Shown piece by piece: positions 1-11,162 of a stretch of 64,000 bases of DNA; position 1 is the stretch's first letter; each line of letters starts with the position of its first letter. A program made the position numbers and the translations under genes. Origin of the DNA: Meandrina meandrites. Its lineage: Eukaryota; Cnidaria; Anthozoa; Scleractinia; Meandrinidae. Under the pieces are notes generated by a model. That model made no database searches, was not told the origin of the DNA, and saw only the letters and a list, made by a program, of their open reading frames with translations. The stretch spans positions 8,135,607 to 8,199,606 of the forward strand of contig OY855915.1 in the NCBI GenBank assembly GCA_963693305.1, written 5' to 3'.

Positions 1-1790
1 TTCGTGTTAGTTTTTTGAATGGTTAAAAAAAACGGGAACTTCTTGAGTGATTCCACAAAGACTTTCCATCTGTGGTCTTAATCTCCCAACTGTAAATAAA
101 TGGATTAAGCTTTGTAATCGAGCAACGAATACCACTGGTAAGCTGTTGCGTGACAATATTCAACGTGACAAACCTGACATGAAAAACACAGGTATTTCGA
201 TCGCCGGATTGAGAATCCATTCTGCTTTAAGATTTGATATGGGATCGCAATTCCTGAACCAAGAAAAAGTTCTCGCTTTGCTCTCCAACCATAAATAATA
301 ATAGAGGTGAATTTCCCGCGTGCTCATGGCCGTGTTTGGCGCATGACATCATATGCGCTTTCCTTGAATGGACACTATGAATTTTTAATGTAACGCAATG
401 GAGCCTGTAGGCGACTAATCCTTCAGGTAGTGGAAGTCGATATTAAAATGAGCGCTGTCGAGAAACGCAAAAAAGCACAATTCTGCTATATTCTTTACAT
501 CATGGTGAAATCGCTTAATGGAGAAGCCGATGTTATTGATGGCCCACCGTAGGACATAAAAAGGTCGTGTCGCAGCAGTGCCGTCTCCCTGCTCTATGCC
601 TGTAAGGGGCCAAGTACTTTCGACCATTGTTGCTCATAATGATCTACATCGTGCCAGCAATTCATTGCTTTTACTTCTCAGTTTTCTCGGCTTTTTATCA
701 TTTGAATATTGATTATTATTATTCTGTGTTTAATCGTATTGAAAATTTTCTTGCTTGGTGATCCAATTCCGTTGCTCCACAACGGCGTATTTATGATTTC
801 ATTATCAAGTTTTAAAACGAATTCCTTTCATTTTGTGAAAACGTTTTTTTTTTCTTCAATATATCTGTATATCCTTGTGGGTGTGTTTAAGCCTGCAGCA
901 TTCTGGGCAAATGCTAATACAGTCAATACAGAAATGCCGTCGGGTTTAAAGCGTCAAAATTACTTTGCTTACGGGACGATTCCGAATGGAAGTCTGGGTA
1001 ATAAGAAGATATTTTACGGTTGAAGTAATTTTGTTTCGGCCCTGAAGATGTCTTAAGCTTTAAAGATTGTTTTTCAGTTTTGCTGGGCTTTCGATTTCTG
1101 GAAAATTCTAAGTTGGCTGCAAGCATGGCAAGGTTGGGTAAATAAAGCCCGTTTAATATATTCAAAATAAAACATTAGAAATTCATCTTACTGGTGTTGT
1201 TAACTATAGGAAACAATAGAATTGTCTTTGCATATTAATACTATTTTTAAATACAAGAGTTTATACGAAATCTCGAACTGAAAAGTTCTTCTTGCTCTAA
1301 ATAAAATGAAATCACTGATTGATGAAACAATATTATGTGTCACTTTCAATCACTTAATTGTGTTTCTAAGCAATTTGTGTGCTGTTTTTGTCAATATATT
1401 CTAGCATTGGAAGAAAGGAGAATAGATCGAGTTCAAGCGCGTTCGACTCTCTTCGAATATTTGCACAAAAACAGATTTCGCTTACATTTTAGACCATTCT
1501 ACCTCACCGTCACCATAGTATGCTAGTATAACAATGTTTATGTGTAATGAAATCGCACATACCTTGTTTCTATACGGAATTACCAGCCTGACAAAACAGT
1601 ATGACACCTTGACTTGCCGCCATTGATCCTTCAACCCATTTTAGGTCACGTGAAGGTGGTCTCACTGGGCACTAGGATACAGAAAAGATCCAAACGGGGG
1701 AGGGTACGTTATTTTTTTTGTACCGGACATTTGGCTTCACCTTTTGGGTTAGATAATTTTCCCTTCGCTGTTATTATTTTTATTTAGTCT
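1..1790. repeat. Duplicated spacer block A, copy 1
   Basis: No gene is visible. The block matches 15514-16052 plus 17536-18620 almost throughout, and its first 300 bases also match 26483-26640 and 63670-64000. In this copy the target site of the THAP-carrying element is empty: TATTGAT at 534-540 stands where the second copy has TATAGAT on both sides of an insertion. Short open frames here are not conserved between copies, so I read the block as non-coding. Confidence 0.8.
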
Positions 1791-1853
1791 AATTTCCAGA
1801 GGTGAATATAAGAATGGGACATTCTGATTGGTCGAAAAGCTCTGGTTTATGAC

Positions 1854-1886
1854 GCTATATTCACCTCGCTAGGAGGTGAATATAGC
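1854..1886. repeat. Short palindrome of a foldback MITE
   Basis: Two perfect 14-base arms (GCTATATTCACCTC) surround a 5-base loop. The GAGGTGAATA core also occurs in the foldback ends of the intronic element at 48848-49970, so this is probably a fragment of the same family. The preceding stretch from 1795 has another GGTGAATATA copy. Confidence 0.6.
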
Positions 1887-1944
1887 ATTCGAATATATAG
1901 AGTGATATCACTGTGATACCAGCCTGACTGTGATATCAGCCTGA

Positions 1945-2480
1945 CTTTTTCAAGTTCTGTCCTTGTGGTTTGCAAAAATTGATGAAAACTATTTACAGTC
2001 ACCCTCTTCTTTAAACAATTCGCTAGATATCCTTCCCCTTAAGTTGTAGGAGCATTTCCTGCATGGCTGAAAGTACTAAGTCGTAATTTTGGTGCCATTT
2101 TACTAAAAAAGCCAAAAAATGTCCGTGACAGTGCCCCTTTAAAAAGAGACCCACTTCCCGAAAATTTGCAGATGTTTATTGACCAACCAGAAATAACCAT
2201 CAGCGCTTCGACTGTTGTTGTCAGCAAAAATATAATGCTCATCGGTAAATACTCCGAGACAGGAATCCGATTAAAAAACGGACTTGTAAAATCACAAACA
2301 TATATCGCCAATATATTACGTTAAAGCTCGGCGGACAAAGCGCTGGAACATTAGCCCTGCGTTAGAACAGATAGCCATTGAACTCCGTTTGACGCAATGT
2401 TTCTGCCAATGTTACAATAAAGCCTTGATGCCGGGCTTGATGGGGACTCTGGAAAGCATTGTCCTCTTTTGAAGACTTTA
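1945..2480. repeat. Diverged copy of spacer block C
   Basis: No gene seen. Bases 2155-2420 align loosely with 33955-34200 and 43690-43910; shared landmarks are the phrases TTATTGACCAA, GAATCCGATTAAA and ATTAGCCCTG. The function of the block is unknown. Confidence 0.55.
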
Positions 2481-2504
2481 GCCGGTGCTGCAATAGCCTC
2501 CCAT

Positions 2505-2562
2505 GCAGTCGTTTTTAGGGGAGATCGAATTGCACTCGCCGATCTCCCCTAAAAACGACTGC
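2505..2562. repeat. Perfect inverted repeat (MITE hairpin)
   Basis: Arms 2505-2527 and 2540-2562 are 23 bases each, perfectly complementary, with a 12-base loop. This is the shape of a short foldback MITE. No coding content. Confidence 0.8.
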
Positions 2563-2574
2563 GTGAGAGACTAG

Positions 2575-3190
2575 TGATGCAAGCGCAGGAGTATCAAATA
2601 AACTTATACAGCCAGCTCCCGTTATAGCGAACAAGCTCGAAACGTGGTTTAGTGCCCGTAATAGCAAGAGTCCGTAATAGCGGGGTGCGAGAAAAAAAAG
2701 CGTCATTAAAATGTGATACACAATATAGACTATGGCGAGGTTATCGACAGTAGTGAAAATGCTAATAAGCCGCTGAGAAAGGAGGATGAGGGCTTGATCT
2801 CTCCTAAAGAGTCTTGAAGCCGAAAAGGCGTAAGCTTAAGTGAAAAAGCTAAGTCCGTTGCACAGCTACTAAAGGAATTTATGCAAAAAAGAAATATTCC
2901 AGAACTTTATTGAAGTGCGTTTTATCAAATAACGAACAACAGACTGCAGTTTTATGTAATTATGCTACATGAGAAGTTCATGATGTCCGCTTTATCGAGT
3001 GTCTAAACAATAAAACGTTATTTTGGTACCAGGAAAGTGTCCATAATTCTGTCATAAGTCGTTGCAGTGAAACCTCTACAGTTTTCTCCAGGAATCTGGA
3101 ATTTGTCTGACCTCCTTTACAAACGCTGCCAACACCTTTGCAGGAGGCCGTAATAGCGAGTGTCCTTAATGGCGGGGTATCCGCTGTTTC
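2575..3190. mobile_element. Eroded DNA transposon remnant, possibly Tigger/pogo-like
   Basis: The segment resembles 26897-27400 over its whole length, including phrases such as ACTATGGCGAGGTTATCGAC and CCGTAATAGCGAGTGTCCTTAAT. The ends with 'CGTAATAGCG' resemble pogo/Tigger-class terminal sequences as I remember them, and short translated runs are shared between the two copies but interrupted by stops. The family assignment is tentative; the paralogy between the two copies is clear. Confidence 0.4.
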
Positions 3191-3410
3191 TAATCATCTG
3201 AAAGGACATCTCATCTGCCTCATTGCAGCATTTCGTAATATTTCACTCTGGAAATGAACAAAGAAGCGACAACCACTACGGAAAGGGGAAGGTACCGGAA
3301 GTAAAAGGTACAGGAAACGTGAAGTTCCGAACCCCCAGTCCCCCCTCCTCCCTCTTAAATAGGTCGTTGACTCTGCACGGCGTTGCTGTTTAGAATGCAA
3401 AGTAAAGGTA
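3190..3410. repeat. Spacer block with conserved purine-rich core
   Basis: The run around GGAAGTAAAAGGTAC (about 3297-3311) and its neighbourhood recur at 9510-9700, 19650-19820 and 27700-27890. The C-rich end grows into long poly-C in the copies at 9642-9662 and 27827-27848. It belongs to the duplicated TRIM unit and lies beyond its polyadenylation signal. No gene seen. Confidence 0.65.
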
Positions 3411-3465
3411 ATTTGAGTTGCTCAGATTTAATTAAATCATGCATGGCAGTCAAGGTTAAAACTGT

Positions 3466-3471
3466 TTTATT
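3466..3471 (-). terminator. Predicted polyadenylation signal of TRIM copy 1
   Basis: AATAAA on the minus strand, about 1.1 kb past the stop codon of the gene at 4594-6804. The signal and roughly 250 surrounding bases are conserved 3' of copies 2, 3, 4, 5 and 7, which supports a shared 3' end. The use of this site is inferred. Confidence 0.5.
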
Positions 3472-3748
3472 GTAGAGCTCTAATTAAAAAATGATTTCGC
3501 ATTAAAAATCTGGTTGCACAAAGCTAGCTGTAACACATCTGTTTCTTCTCAAAGGCTTTCAAATAGTAACACATTATTTCAGTGCTACAAATTAAAAAAA
3601 ATCTATGCCATGATCTCCCCATTTATTATAAAATCTTTCTAGGAGTATCCTTCGCTATTCTACTTTAAGCAATCTCTGAAACAGATCTGAAACAGATCTT
3701 TTGGCACTTTTCTGCTCTTGAGATAGCATCTTCAGCTTACTGCCCATT

Positions 3749-4191
3749 TCCCCCCGGGGGGGGGGGCACTCCCTTATAAGGGCATAACGGGGACGTGCGG
3801 CCCGACAGGGTATGGTTTTCAGGATTTTTGTCTTGAACGGGGTATCTATTTCGCCCCTTTTTGTCTTAAACGGGGTATCTTTACATGGACCAACGCCTTA
3901 AACAGGATAAGCAAATATGTTTATTTTATAGGAACTTAGCCACAAGCTGAATTTTAACAAGTTCTTCCTTAGTGTTGACTTCCATTGACTTCGGTATTGA
4001 TACCAAGCTTAATTCCCGATTGGTTATGCTACAACAAATGTCTTAGACAGGGTATCAAAAATTGGCATTCTGTCTTAAACAGGGTAGGAAAATCAGAGAT
4101 TCGTGTCTTAAACAGGGTCAGGGTTTGGGCGGCCGGGCCGCACCGCCCTACCCGAGATTCTGTCAAGTACCCCCCCCCCCCCCCCCCCGGG
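3749..4191. mobile_element. Poly-C/poly-G bounded repeat element
   Basis: The element starts with a C/G run and ends with a poly-C run. Inside, the phrase CTTAAACAGGGTA (with variants) recurs several times. A second, inverted copy lies at 33162-33500. The equivalent site next to TRIM copy 3 (21146-21170) lacks it, so it is an insertion. No coding potential; short proline-rich frames come from the C run. Confidence 0.65.
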
Positions 4192-4199
4192 CAATTTTC

Positions 4200-4489
4200 C
4201 ACCTAATTGGGTTCGAATCTCTGCTTTTACTGAAAGTTTCAGTTGATTGTCTAGACTAAGTATAGTAGATAATAAGACTGATTTGAATCTCCTCTGGTGA
4301 AAATACAACTTACAAGTTATATACTCCTTTCTCACAAAAAAAAATATCCATCTTCTCAAACAAACAGAAATATCTACATCGTTTTCAGTGAAGCGGTGCA
4401 TTGAATTTAGTCTGTTTGATATGTATAGTAAATAAATGTATCTTTTTAATATACAATATAATTTGCGTATATATTGCTATAGGGAAATG
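4200..4489. other. 3' flank of TRIM copy 1
   Basis: No separate gene. This interval is conserved with 21170-21490, 28900-29180 and 10750-11060, and includes the phrase TTTCCGTGAAGCGG or variants in most copies. It probably forms part of the 3' untranslated region of the minus-strand gene. Confidence 0.5.
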
Positions 4490-4497
4490 TGACGTCA
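4490..4497. promoter_or_regulatory. TGACGTCA palindrome 3' of TRIM copy 1
   Basis: Full CRE/ATF consensus palindrome, 97 bases from the last base of the stop codon. The same octamer lies at the same distance in copies 4, 5 and 7 and at 81 bases in copy 6. Conservation may only reflect shared descent; regulatory use is inferred. Confidence 0.45.
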
Positions 4498-4593
4498 TAC
4501 AACGCAAGACCAAAAAAATGTAGAATGTTGTCATTGCAGAGCCCGCACATTTCAAAAAAAGCTACAAACTACAAATACTGACAAATGAAACAT

Positions 4594-6804
4594 CTACTTC
4601 AATATGTATACTTTGTTAGCTGTAAAGCTAGTCACGAGAAAACGTCCATCTGGTGCTGTTGCTATTCTAAAAGGATCTGGTAAATGAGTGAGAGTTTTGC
4701 CTGTGAAGCGACCGTCTAACGTAAATTGCTGAACTCGGTCATGGTTCCTATCACATACCAGAAGATTACTGGACGTGTCTACAAGCACACCACGCGGCCA
4801 ATTAAATTGTCCGTCTTGTTTCCCTTGTGCTCCAAACTTGTATAAGAAAGTTCCCGATTGATCGTAAACTTTAACGCAGTGATTTTTTCCATCGGATACG
4901 AGAAACATGTTTTTGTATGGAATGCAGCTAGTTGGACTGTTGAGTTTTTCTGGGCCGCTGTCTCCAAATATGGAAATAGTTTCTCCTTCCTTTGACAACA
5001 AATGTATCCTATGATTGCTCCACTCGGTTACAACAATGCGTCCTTCATCATCAAAACAAACATCAACTGGATTATTAAACTCTCCTTTTCCTGCACCACG
5101 TTTTCCAAAGCTTTTCACAACAGTTCCTGTTTGGATATTTATTTGTTGAATTCTATGATTCCAGTTATCTGCAATTAGAATCTCGTTGTCGTTTAATAAC
5201 GAAACGCCAGCTGGGTAGTAAAATTGTCCAGAATTTGATCCTTGGTTCCCAATTTTCCTTAAACAGTTGCCTTCTTGATTGAATACATAAACACAGTGCC
5301 CAGTGCAATCTGTCACAATTATCTTGTCTTCCGTGTTAATAGCAATTCCACATAACCCTTGGGGCACGTCTCCTTGAAAGAATTTTAATTCCAACTCACC
5401 GAGTACTACAAGTTCACGTTCTTTCACCTGCATAGGAAAAGGACAGGTCGGAAGTTTATCGCCATTGACCTTCACTTCAATACTGAAGGCGCCTGGTACT
5501 TTCGGAGTAAATTTCAGCTGAAGATTACCGTCTTCTTTCTCGCTAACCACCACATTTGTTACATCTTTAGCGGGTTCTATCAGAACTTCAATTTGATCTT
5601 TGTGATTCGCCTGGTTACTCAGCTCCCCTTCAGATGTTTTGGGGCATAACGTTACCTCTACGTCTACACCAGCCTGTAGAGTTTGATCCAGTCCTTTAAG
5701 CGTTGATTGGTTTGTGTCAGCCTTCTTTTCTACGGTCTCAATAAAACCCAATTTCAAGTCCTCTAGAGAGGCCGCGGTAAATTTGACAAATGTAGTCTCG
5801 TTTTGTTTAGGAGCTTCAACCGTACGCAGCTCTTCAAATCGCTGCTTCAAAGTTTCCTTGTTCCGCATGATATCTGAGCTTGAGCTTCTCTGTACCAGAT
5901 TGTTAGCAAACTCAACCGCTTGTTTCATTTGTTTCACCAGGGACTGCGCTTCCTGCATAGCTGAGTTCATTCTCTCGAGTCTCGTCACACGTGTAGTCTC
6001 GAGTGATACAATCGCCTCTCGCTCGCGTTCTCGAATCTCTGCGATCATTTGTTCAGCAGCTTGCGAGACTCCACGTTTAGCAGTTGAGACATTTCTTTCC
6101 AGATTAGAAATCGTCTCTTTAAATTGTTGAATCACTTCACTGAGCTCGCTTATCTTTTCCTTGATCATTTCAGCGCTCGACATGATGCTGGGTTTCTCGT
6201 CATGGGCTGCTTTGTCGAGCAAAACGAACTCGTGATTTCGGTGATCCGTGACTATGCAAATTTGACAAACACAAGCTTGACACGAAAAGCAGAAAAATCT
6301 CGTGACTTCTTTCTCGTGGAACTGCTGCGAGCAAAATGGCTGTCGCTTCAGCAAGGCTTCGTAATCTTCTGCTTTAAACTCTTTCACTGGTGTGACTTTG
6401 CGCCCATCGAACGATGCCTTTAACATTTCGTGTGCGTTGTAACAGTCTGGGCACATAAATCGTCCACAGTCAAAACAATAGTACATCTGGGAGTTGGTTT
6501 TTCTGCATTGGGAACAAGTAATGTTACTTCCATCGCCACTCCGTCGAACAGCAAGGAGACTCAACAAACTGTTGTGGAAAAAACTGCTCGGCAAACTTTT
6601 GAAGCGATTTCCTTCGGGTAAATCGATTAGAGCTTGACACTCCGGACAGCGGAACTTTCCTTGTTTGTGGCTCGCTCTTGCATGATTCGACAGACACTCA
6701 CAGCAAAATGTGTGAAGACATGATATAGTTTTGGGCTCGTTGTAGATATCGAGACAAATCGAGCAAGTAAGATGTTGCTTGAGGTTTTTCAAAAGGGACT
6801 CCAT
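4594..6804 (-). CDS. TRIM-NHL protein (TRIM2/TRIM71-like E3 ligase), copy 1, intact
   Basis: Single-exon gene for 736 residues. The start is taken at the Met-Glu-Ser-Leu-Leu that all copies share; an in-frame Met 15 codons upstream exists, but copy 7 has a stop there. Domains: C3HC4 RING with ligands C14, C17, C29, H31, C34, C37, C53, C56; B-box 1 with C97, C100, C110, C113, C118, C121, H125; B-box 2 about 158-191; coiled coil about 205-325; filamin/ABP280 domain about 370-462; six NHL repeats about 470-736. The family acts as RING E3 ubiquitin ligases whose NHL propeller binds protein or RNA. No signal peptide or membrane segment is seen, so a cytosolic location is expected. All RING ligands are present. 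Substrate unknown. Confidence 0.93.
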   Translation of the reverse strand: MESLLKNLKQHLTCSICLDIYNEPKTISCLHTFCCECLSNHARASHKQGKFRCPECQALIDLPEGNRFKSLPSSFFHNSLLSLLAVRRSGDGSNITCSQCRKTNSQMYYCFDCGRFMCPDCYNAHEMLKASFDGRKVTPVKEFKAEDYEALLKRQPFCSQQFHEKEVTRFFCFSCQACVCQICIVTDHRNHEFVLLDKAAHDEKPSIMSSAEMIKEKISELSEVIQQFKETISNLERNVSTAKRGVSQAAEQMIAEIREREREAIVSLETTRVTRLERMNSAMQEAQSLVKQMKQAVEFANNLVQRSSSSDIMRNKETLKQRFEELRTVEAPKQNETTFVKFTAASLEDLKLGFIETVEKKADTNQSTLKGLDQTLQAGVDVEVTLCPKTSEGELSNQANHKDQIEVLIEPAKDVTNVVVSEKEDGNLQLKFTPKVPGAFSIEVKVNGDKLPTCPFPMQVKERELVVLGELELKFFQGDVPQGLCGIAINTEDKIIVTDCTGHCVYVFNQEGNCLRKIGNQGSNSGQFYYPAGVSLLNDNEILIADNWNHRIQQINIQTGTVVKSFGKRGAGKGEFNNPVDVCFDDEGRIVVTEWSNHRIHLLSKEGETISIFGDSGPEKLNSPTSCIPYKNMFLVSDGKNHCVKVYDQSGTFLYKFGAQGKQDGQFNWPRGVLVDTSSNLLVCDRNHDRVQQFTLDGRFTGKTLTHLPDPFRIATAPDGRFLVTSFTANKVYILK

Positions 6805-6915
6805 CGCTAGACGTTGCTCGACAAAGCTTACGAAACACAATAGCGTCAAGCTATTTTAGTTTCTGAGAAAACCGGATTAATTTACGTCAGAGCTGTTTGC
6901 TTGTGGCCAATCAGA
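6805..6915 (-). promoter_or_regulatory. Conserved 5' flank of TRIM copy 1
   Basis: Read on the plus strand, ACGTCA lies at 6884-6889 and CCAAT at 6907-6911, 80 and 103 bases before the start codon. The same pair occurs in copies 2 and 5. The spacing suits a TATA-less promoter with a CREB/ATF half-site and an NF-Y box, but this is inference from conservation. Confidence 0.45.
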
Positions 6916-7125
6916 TGCGATTAAAGTTCTTACGGTGCTCTTGAAGTTTAACCTGAGGTCGTTTAGCCGTTCCATATTTTCAATGCTAGATAATCTGCTC
7001 ATATACTCAAGGTAGTTTAGGTATTTTAAAATTTGTGAGCTACGATTAAATGTTATCGTGCTTTAAATTTTTAATGTGCCTCAAAAGGAGCTTCATCCAC
7101 AAACCTGTGTACCGTCGCTAGCTTA

Positions 7126-7816
7126 GGGTGCGTTTCTTTGGGAAAATCCAAATCCGGATTCTTGTATCCAAAAACAGATTTTGCGTTTCTTTACCTATAT
7201 CCGAAAATGGATTAATCTCGGATCAATGATCTGAAGAATCCACACTCCGAGTGGATACATCAGATCATATCTAAATCCGGATTTTTAGGATTCATGATCC
7301 GTGCGTTTCTTTGGGAAAGGATTCGAAAAATACAGGTTCGCTCTTTGTAAACACTGTCATACGGTAGGTTTTCAGGCGCTTATTTCGATCAAAATACAAA
7401 AATAATTCAGCTTGATTAGTATGAAGTGTCATTTTAAACTGAGGTTTTCTAGAACAGCCACCGTGTGCCTACGGAAGTTGTATCCTTTTGAAATTATCAT
7501 AAGTGAAGTTGGCATTGATCATTTTGCAAACATTCTTCGCTCTCAGATGCGTTTTGCCACATTGTGCTTCAGGCTAAAGAAGAACTATTTCGACGTGTGA
7601 TTTTTGTGAAAGATTTTGTATGGTAAAATGATTTTAGTTAGGATACATTCGACGGAAAATAAATTTGTGTTGATATTTTATGTTCTGTGCGAAATGTTTT
7701 TACGGCGTTGTCATGGCAAAAAATCCATTTTCGGATTCTTCGTTTCTTTTGGAGCAAAGTATCCGTTTGACCTGAGATCAATGATCCAATTTTGGATTTT
7801 CCAAAGAAACGCACCC
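7126..7816. mobile_element. PIF/Harbinger-type MITE, 691 bp
   Basis: Terminal inverted repeats start GGGTGCGTTTCTTTGG at both ends, flanked by TTA on each side (7123-7125 and 7817-7819). The paralogous site at 61241-61250 is empty and has one TAA. A 3 bp TTA/TAA duplication and a GGGTGCGTTT-like end are typical of Harbinger elements. Internal inverted copies of an 'AAATCCGGAT' phrase are present. No transposase frame. Confidence 0.8.
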
Positions 7817-7819
7817 TTA

Positions 7820-9060
7820 TTCTCTTCCTAAACAGATAAACGCCTCAAGGTATTGTCTCAGATTCCGAGAAAACATAATTAATTAACGTCTCGACTGGCT
7901 GTTTTTGACAATCAAATTTCAAAAGGTTGGGCGACCTCCGCTGAAACCTGTGATTATTGTTCGTTTGCATATTATAAATGTGCATTCTACTGTTGTCTGT
8001 TGAAAGCGTTGTTTTGAAACGAATACTCATGACTGCGAGTTGTGAAGAACGAATATGCTTCCTATGTAGCTGTTAAATTTTGAAACATAAGCAGGCAAGG
8101 CGTACATAGGCTAGTTTGGGTGACAAAAAAGGACTGCATTGCGAGGCGTCGCTCAGTAAAGCTTGCAAAACACCGAATAAACAGATGGAATTACCGTCAC
8201 GTACATTTCTTCTTACGGCCAATCAGATGTCATTTAAGTTTTCACTGAGCTCTTGAATTTAACCTTTGGTCGCTTAGGCGATTTTTGATGCATAATCGTA
8301 GCCGGCCTGCTGTGATCTGTTTTAGATAATTTAAGTATTTGAAGTTTGCTCGTTACTATTAAATGTAATTCTCAACAGGCCCACTAAAAAATAACTTAAT
8401 TCGTGATCGCGTGCCGTACGGCGCTGACTAAAAACTCTTGTGAAACAGAAAACCGCCTCAAGGTATTTTTTTCAGATTCCGAGAAACAGAACTGATTAAC
8501 GTCACGACTGGCTACTTTTGGCAATCAAATTTCACAAGGTTGGCTGACCTCCATTGTATCCTAAGATTGTTATTTTGTTGCATATAATAAATGTGCCATT
8601 GTTGTCTGCTTGAGGGCTGTTTTGATATGATCGAGCTGTTTTAATACTGTATTGTGAGCTATGACGTTGACGTAAAGCCAACAGGCTGTTGAGGCTGTCA
8701 AAGTTTGGAGTTATAGGTACGCAAGGCGTGCAAAGGCTAGCGTGGGTGTCAAAAAATGACGTGTTGAGTATTGTTGTGGCTCAATGTATATACAGTGGAA
8801 GGAGATTGAAAGCATATTGCTGTTACTAGACTAATAGAAAGCCTGTCATAGACAGTTTGAGGTAGTTTGCTCAGCTTCGTAAAATGAGGTAGTTATTTTG
8901 ATCATTTGAATAGGACAGAACCAATTCGTAACAAAAAATAAATATATTGGAAAGAAACTGAATCTGATTGCGCGCTTTTCAATCCTATAGAGCGTTTTCC
9001 TTTTTTTTTCAAAACTGGCCGGTCAGACAGGTATATTCGAGAACAGAATTCCGTTGTTAG
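7820..9060. repeat. Duplicated 5'-flank modules (paralog of 61250-62520)
   Basis: No gene is visible. The stretch carries serial degenerate versions of the TRIM upstream region: CCTCAAGGTATT..., a GAGAAAAC run, an ACGTC-like half-site and a CCAATCA/GCAATCA box repeat at about 7850 and 8455. It aligns with 61250-62520, apart from a short retro-tail insertion there. Confidence 0.6.
8123..8290 (-). pseudogene. Start-codon relic of a lost TRIM copy
   Basis: The minus strand retains only the last few bases of a TRIM start region (GACTGCATTGCGAGGCGTCG, with CCAT changed to GCAT) followed by the conserved upstream flank with GGCCAATCAGATG. No RING coding sequence follows. A related relic lies at about 61598. 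Confidence 0.5.
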
Positions 9061-9066
9061 TCAGAT

Positions 9067-9770
9067 TTGTCCTGGCAGATCAGTCAATATCTACCTCTTA
9101 CTTACCGAGCGCGAGGGCTGTACGGTTCGAGAAAGCTACAACCAGTTTCAAAAAGGGTTGGGACACTCTTGATCAAGAACGCCATTTACGATATTTTCAT
9201 ATTGTTACCTTGCATCGCCCCCTTTCCCCCTGATCAATGTTGTCCGAATTTTACGATTATATTTAAACCTTCAGCAACTTTGAAATTGGGAGGGGGGTTC
9301 AGAAAAATATGTACTTGTTTATTTTTTGAGCGAGGACATGTTTTATAAAAACAAATACAATTTTAGGGTGAGTGTCTCATCAATTTTGAAACTGGTTGTA
9401 GTTGACTAACACATGACGTGGCTTAGAGCCGTTAATAGACAAAACTTTGATGAGTAGAGGGGGGGAGGGGGGTTGAGCGGGAAGCAAGATTCCTAAGGTG
9501 GTGGAACTGGGAGAGATTGAGAAAAATTTTGCAGCATTTCGTTATATTTTGCCCTAGAAATGGGCAGAGGCCAGAACCACTACGAAAACGGGAAGGAACC
9601 GGAAGTAAAAGGTACGGGAAACGTAAGGTTCAAACACCCCTTCCCCCCCCCCCCCCCCCCCCCTTTAATAAGCGGTTGATTCTGCAAGAAGTTGTTGTTT
9701 AGAAGGCAAAGTAAAGGTAATCGAGTTACTTAGATTCAATTAAATCATTGCATGCCAGTCAAGGTTAAAT
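9067..9770. repeat. Spacer block with poly-C
   Basis: No gene. Bases 9067-9130 continue the paralogy with 62500-62550; 9510-9700 is the GGAAGTAAAAGGTAC block with a 21-base poly-C run at about 9642. The open frames seen here are produced by low-complexity sequence. Confidence 0.5.
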
Positions 9771-9774
9771 CTGT

Positions 9775-9780
9775 TTTATT
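9775..9780 (-). terminator. Predicted polyadenylation signal of TRIM copy 2
   Basis: AATAAA on the minus strand in the same conserved context as 3466-3471. Confidence 0.4.
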
Positions 9781-10241
9781 GTAGTGCTCTTATTAAAAAT
9801 GTTTTGACATTAAAATCATGTTGCACTAAGCTGTAACACATCTATCTCTTCTCAAAGGCTTTCAAATAGTAATACTTTATTTCACTGCTTTAAATTAACA
9901 AAATACCTATTCTACATGCTCTCCGAATTTAATATAAAAATCTTTCTAGGAGCATCCTCCGCTAACCTACTTTTAGCGATCCGTGAAACATGTTACATAT
10001 TGCACCTTCACCTTGAAAATATTTTTAAACTAGTCATAAATAGTATTGAAAAATGCAAAATGCTACGTGAATCATGGGTTCTTCTTATCATTATGGTCAT
10101 CATGTAAAACTGTAAGTAACTTTTTTTACGAGACTTAAAATAGTGTTCATCAATAAGAGAGTTTATTTCTATGTCCTCCCACTGACCCTATCACAAAGTT
10201 TATCATCATCATCAACAACAACATCATCATCGTTATTCTTA

Positions 10242-10650
10242 TTATTCATTCATTCATTCATTCATTCATTCATTCATTCATTCATTCATTCATTCATTCA
10301 TTCATTCATTCATTCAATCATCCATCCATCCATCCATCCATCCATCCATCCATCCATCCATCCATCCATCCATCCATCCATCCATCCATCCATCCATCCA
10401 TCCATCCATCCATCCATCCATCCATCCATCCATCCATCCATCCATCCATCCATCCATCCATCCATCCATCCATCCATCCATCCATCCATCCATCCATTCA
10501 TTTCATTCATTCATTCATTCATTCATTCATTCATTCATTCATTCATTCATTCATTCATTCATTCATTCATTCATTCATTCATTCATTCATTCATTCATTC
10601 ATTCATTCATTCATTCATTCATTCAATCATTCATTCATTCATTCATTCAT
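10242..10650. repeat. Compound tetranucleotide microsatellite
   Basis: (ATTC)n from about 10242 to 10317, (ATCC)n to about 10497, then (ATTC)n to 10650, preceded by ATC triplets. It lies about 0.5 kb 3' of TRIM copy 2. Equivalent positions 3' of copies 3 and 4 hold different tetramers. The long open frames on both strands are artefacts of the repeat. Confidence 0.95.
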
Positions 10651-11162
10651 TTCCGTGAAGCGGCGCAAAGATAACAACCAAAAATTAATCTTTTAGCAGT
10701 TTTCTGTACTTGTGATTGCCTCTTCAGGTTACTTCCTATTTTCCATCTAATTGGGTTGGAATATCTTTTTGTACTGAAAATTTCAGTTGACTGTCTGACC
10801 TAAGTAGGAATAAGATTCAAATCTCCTCTGGTGAAAGAGAACTAATTAATTATATATTTCCTTTCTCACAAAAAAATATGCAACTACGCAAACAACAGAA
10901 ATATCTATAACGCTTTCCGTGAAGCGGCGCAATGAAGCAACAACAAAAATTAAATCTGTGAGGTACGAATACAAGATAATTAATTGTATCTTGTTTAATT
11001 AATTTAAAATCATTTACGGATCATGATACTATCTACTAGATTTGTTCGCATTATAATTTGCGTATATATAACGCGAGGCCACAAAATAAAGAATATTGTC
11101 ATTGAAGATACCGCGCATTTCAAAACAGAGCTACAAACTACAAATACTGACAAATGAAACAT
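10651..11162. other. 3' flank of TRIM copy 2
   Basis: Conserved with the other 3' flanks (GAAGCGGCGCAA at about 10921, TAATTTGCGTATATA at about 11055) but the TGACGTCA octamer has been lost by a small deletion. No gene seen. Confidence 0.5.

Noticed and set aside
4157..4192. Proline-rich proteins around 3985-4259
   Set aside because: Caused by the poly-C run of the repeat element.
10143..10658. Open frames of His-Pro-Ser-Ile and Met-Asp-Gly-Trp repeats
   Set aside because: They are produced by the tetranucleotide microsatellite on both strands, and similar frames occur at 28330, 50010 and 50711.
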